Shown here piece after piece: positions 61,658 through 64,000 of a stretch of DNA of 64,000 bases. This stretch comes from Inhella proteolytica (lineage in GTDB: Bacteria; Pseudomonadota; Gammaproteobacteria; Burkholderiales; Burkholderiaceae_C): the NCBI RefSeq assembly GCF_016093275.1, contig NZ_JAEDAK010000011.1, forward strand, positions 62,001 to 126,000. Reading direction: 5' to 3'. Each line of letters starts with the position of its first letter. Position 1 is the stretch's first letter. The translations under genes were made by a program, and so were the position numbers. The notes beneath the pieces were generated by a model. That model was not told where the DNA came from, ran no database searches, and saw only the letters and a list, made by a program, of their open reading frames with translations.

Positions 61658-62314
61658 TCACGCCTGATTGAACTGCATCTGCGTGCCCGCCAGTTCGATG
61701 ACGTCGCCACTCTTCAGCGGCACGCCGTCGGTGAGCATGGGCTGACCGTTGATCAGCGGGCGCTGGCTGCCCTCGACATGGGAAAACACATAGCCAGTCG
61801 GGCGCTTGGTGATCGAAGCCACCTGAACGCCAGGCTTGCCCACCGTGGTCACCACCTTGGTCAGGGGCACTTCGCGGCCGGCCGCCGCGCCATTCAGCAC
61901 CTTGATGCTGGCGGGGCCTGCAGAGGCGCCCAGGCCACCGAAGCCGCTGGGCGAAGCCGGCCGCGGGGGCAGGCTGGGCGGCATCTCGCCGGGCTTGAGC
62001 AGCATGGTCTTGTCGTAGTCCATGTGCTCATCGGCGAGGAATTTGATCTTGTACTTGCCAATCTCCACCACATCATTGGGGCGAAGCTGCTGCTTCTTGA
62101 TGGCCTTGCCGTTGATGTAGGTGCCGTTCGTCGAATTCAGGTCTTCGATGAACACCTCGGCCCCGATCATCTGGAGCACCGCGTGCTCACCACTGACCGC
62201 GAGGTTGTCGATCACGATGTCGTTGTACGGGCGCCGCCCCAGGCTGGTGCGGTCCTTGGTCAGTTGGACTTCCTTGATCACCACGCCGTCTAGCGACAAC
62301 ACCAGTTTGGCCAT
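61658..62314 (-). CDS. FHA-domain protein
   Basis: 218 residues. An N-terminal FHA phosphothreonine-binding domain (about 1-95) shows LGRRPYNDIVIDNLAVSGEHA and LNSTNGTYING with the conserved Arg, Ser, His and Asn. After a Pro-rich linker, a second more divergent FHA-like fold occupies about 135-218 (TTVGKPGVQVASI; PLINGQPM). It is the expected partner of the Ser/Thr kinase and phosphatase encoded just upstream: it would bind their phosphorylated target or the kinase itself. The ATG at 62314 is chosen because the preceding codons are not protein-like. Confidence 0.9.
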   Translation of the reverse strand: MAKLVLSLDGVVIKEVQLTKDRTSLGRRPYNDIVIDNLAVSGEHAVLQMIGAEVFIEDLNSTNGTYINGKAIKKQQLRPNDVVEIGKYKIKFLADEHMDYDKTMLLKPGEMPPSLPPRPASPSGFGGLGASAGPASIKVLNGAAAGREVPLTKVVTTVGKPGVQVASITKRPTGYVFSHVEGSQRPLINGQPMLTDGVPLKSGDVIELAGTQMQFNQA

Positions 62315-62361
62315 CGGGTCCTCGATTGGTTTTTGTGAATGGAGGCAGTTGGCGCGAGGCC

Positions 62362-63162
62362 TTATCGACGGCCCAGGCCCCACCAGGATCTGGGCTCCGT
62401 CCGCCCCTGCGGGCCAACGCGTGCCAAAACGGCTGTGATGTTATCCCGCCCGCCCTGCTCATTTGCGCCGGCAATCAGCTGGCGGGCCGCATCCGCGAGG
62501 TTGGCGCTGCGCTGGCACAACGCCAGCAGCTGGCTGGGATTGAGCATGTCGGACAGTCCGTCCGAGCACAGGATGAACTGGTCCCCAGGTTGCAGGGGGT
62601 GGAATGCGATGTCCACTTGCACTTGTTCTTCCACGCCGACCGCCCGCGTCACCAGGTTCTTGTGCAGGGCCACGGCCGCCTGCTCCGGCGTGATCAAACC
62701 GGCATCGAGTTGTTCCTGCAGCAATGAGTGATCGCGCGTGATCTGCTCCAGCTTGCCGTCGCGCAGGCGGTAGGCCCGGGAATCTCCCACATGGGCCACG
62801 CACACACCCTCCGGCCGAAACACCGCCATCACCAGGGTCGTGCCCATGCCGGCGTAACGGGCGTTGCTGTTGGCTGCCGCATGGATGGCACGGTTGGCGT
62901 TGTCCACGCAGATCTCGACGGCGCGGCGCACGGCCTCCGGCGGCGCCGCCGCAGCGGCCTCCTTCAGCCAACGCCCCAGTTCGGAGTGAAGGAAGCCGAC
63001 AAGCATTTGGCTGGCCACTTCACCGGCGTTGTAGCCCCCCATGCCATCGGCCAGCACGGCCAGGGCGGCTTCGTTGTCGAGGGCGAAGGCGTCCTCGTTA
63101 TTGGTGCGGGCCCGGCCCACATCGGTCAGGCCGGCCAATTCCAGAGGGTAGGGCAAGCTCAT
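62362..63162 (-). CDS. PP2C-family protein serine/threonine phosphatase
   Basis: 266 residues. PP2C metal-binding motifs are visible: LTDVGRARTNNEDAF, VLADGMGGYNAGEVAS, MGTTLVMAVF, VAHVGDSRAYRL, ILCSDGLSDML and GRDNITAVLA. It should remove phosphates added by the kinase encoded immediately upstream (4-nt gene overlap). C-terminally it has a short basic tail (RSWWGLGRR). Confidence 0.95.
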   Translation of the reverse strand: MSLPYPLELAGLTDVGRARTNNEDAFALDNEAALAVLADGMGGYNAGEVASQMLVGFLHSELGRWLKEAAAAAPPEAVRRAVEICVDNANRAIHAAANSNARYAGMGTTLVMAVFRPEGVCVAHVGDSRAYRLRDGKLEQITRDHSLLQEQLDAGLITPEQAAVALHKNLVTRAVGVEEQVQVDIAFHPLQPGDQFILCSDGLSDMLNPSQLLALCQRSANLADAARQLIAGANEQGGRDNITAVLARVGPQGRTEPRSWWGLGRR

Positions 63163-64000
63163 GGACGGGGCGGCGGAGGATTGTTTTGAATACGCTGGGT
63201 CGCGGCGAAGGACTGGGGCGATGGTGCCGCAGGGGTGGGCTCGGGGGCCCGTGTCTCCCCGGAATCGAGGGGATCAAGCTGGCCCAGCACGGTCTCCAGA
63301 TCTTGCGCCAGATCCTCGCCGTTCGAGTAACGCAGCTCCGGACGCTTTTCGAGGGCCAGTGCAAGCACCATCGCCAGCGCCTCCGGCAGGCCGGGGCGCA
63401 GTTCGCGCACATCGGCGACGCGCTCATTGGCAATTTCGTACATCAGTCGCGCCATGGATTCGCTCTGGTGGGGCAGCCGGCCGCTGAGCAGCTGGTACAT
63501 GACGGCGCCCAGGGCATAGAGGTCGCTGCGGCCATCCACGGTCATGCCCGCGAGTTGCTCGGGCGCCATGTAGCTGGGCGTGCCCAGCACAAGGCCGGTA
63601 CGGGTGCGGCTGCCGTCCGCGATGCGTGCGATGCCGAAGTCCATGATCTTGACCGTGCCGGAGGCGCGGTCGTACATGATGTTGGCAGGCTTGATGTCGC
63701 GGTGAATGACGCCCTGGCGGTGCGCATGATCCAGCGCACGCGCCACCCGGATGGCGATCTGCAGCACCTCCCGCACCGGCAGCAGGTTGCTGGGGTGGGT
63801 ATGGTGGCTGAGATCGCGGCCATGCACCAGTTCCATGGCGATCCAGGCGTCGCCCCCGCTTTCTCCGATCTCGTACACCTGCAGGATGTCCGGATGGGTC
63901 AACGCGCGGGCGGCGCGCGCTTCGCGCAAAAAGCGCGCGCGCACGTCCGCCAGGTCCGCTGGGTCGTATTCGGCCGACAGCAGCAGCCGTTTGACCGCGA
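63159..64000 (-). CDS. Serine/threonine protein kinase, N-terminus outside window
   Basis: About 280 residues of a Hanks-type kinase. The frame is open to the right edge, where AVKRLLLSAEYDP supplies the ATP-binding Lys; the glycine loop lies beyond the window. The catalytic loop is IHRDIKPANIM, DFG is in IMDFGIARI, and the activation loop ends in LGTPSYMAPEQLAG. A Pro-rich tail closes the protein. No membrane segment is seen in the visible part. Its stop overlaps the PP2C start by 4 nt. Confidence 0.94.
   Translation of the reverse strand, partial: AVKRLLLSAEYDPADLADVRARFLREARAARALTHPDILQVYEIGESGGDAWIAMELVHGRDLSHHTHPSNLLPVREVLQIAIRVARALDHAHRQGVIHRDIKPANIMYDRASGTVKIMDFGIARIADGSRTRTGLVLGTPSYMAPEQLAGMTVDGRSDLYALGAVMYQLLSGRLPHQSESMARLMYEIANERVADVRELRPGLPEALAMVLALALEKRPELRYSNGEDLAQDLETVLGQLDPLDSGETRAPEPTPAAPSPQSFAATQRIQNNPPPPRP

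Overview
The window looks like a chromosomal segment of a high-GC betaproteobacterium of the order Burkholderiales, probably near Roseateles, Inhella or Rubrivivax. The support is indirect: very high GC and GC-rich third codon positions, the order leuS-lptE-holA, the run ExbD/ExbB-dapB-bamE with a divergent fur, the hpf-ptsN-hprK block, PEP-CTERM proteins, and a SWIB protein with a histone-H1-like tail. No rRNA, tRNA, CRISPR array, integrase or complete insertion sequence was seen. Both ends cut a gene: mnmH on the left and a Ser/Thr kinase gene on the right.

Layout. 1-7.3 kb: mnmH (partial), a GNAT acetyltransferase, an unrecognised protein, an Atg22-like MFS transporter, a chemoreceptor and an FMN reductase. 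A lower-GC island bounded by two ~250-bp inverted repeats lies between the transporter and the chemoreceptor. 7.3-13.4 kb: a strongly palindromic intergenic element, a PhnD-type (selenate-type) binding protein, an esterase, and a NitT/TauT-type ABC importer whose binding-protein gene is separated from its ATPase and permease genes by a PEP-CTERM metalloprotease. 13.4-22.5 kb: two GGDEF/EAL proteins, a HutD-family protein, a fused CoA-transferase, a triple-domain 6-pyruvoyltetrahydropterin-synthase-like protein and a periplasmic cupredoxin. 22.5-33.8 kb: housekeeping genes (holA, lptE, leuS, ExbD/ExbB, dapB, bamE, fur, hprK, ptsN, hpf, corA). 33.8-41.6 kb: an EamA transporter, a LysR regulator divergent from glcB, a DksA-like protein, and a TonB-dependent receptor followed by the 3' remnant of a second receptor. 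41.6-53.5 kb: a geranylgeranyl-reductase-like flavoprotein, a glutamine amidotransferase, two tandem LytS/LytTR two-component pairs, an MHFG PEP-CTERM protein with a 24-bp minisatellite, the SWIB protein, a TerC protein behind a yybP-ykoY manganese riboswitch, a small membrane protein, an M48 protease and moaC.

53.6-60.7 kb is a lower-GC surface-structure cluster. It holds a GtrA-like protein, two GT2 glycosyltransferases, a methyltransferase, a GT-C-like membrane protein, a TfpX-type pilin accessory protein and the major type IV pilin pilA. pilA has a near-consensus sigma-54 promoter with upstream TGTC repeats. The arrangement suggests pilin glycosylation and is the best candidate for an undescribed system here. 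60.7-64 kb holds an MBL-fold hydrolase and an FHA / PP2C phosphatase / Ser-Thr kinase signalling module on the same strand.

The other observations most worth checking are the triple-fused PTPS protein, whose catalytic residues are spread over different domains; the inverted-repeat island at 3.6-5.0 kb; the multi-arm palindromic element at 7.3-7.6 kb; and the leader terminator of the TonB-dependent receptor.
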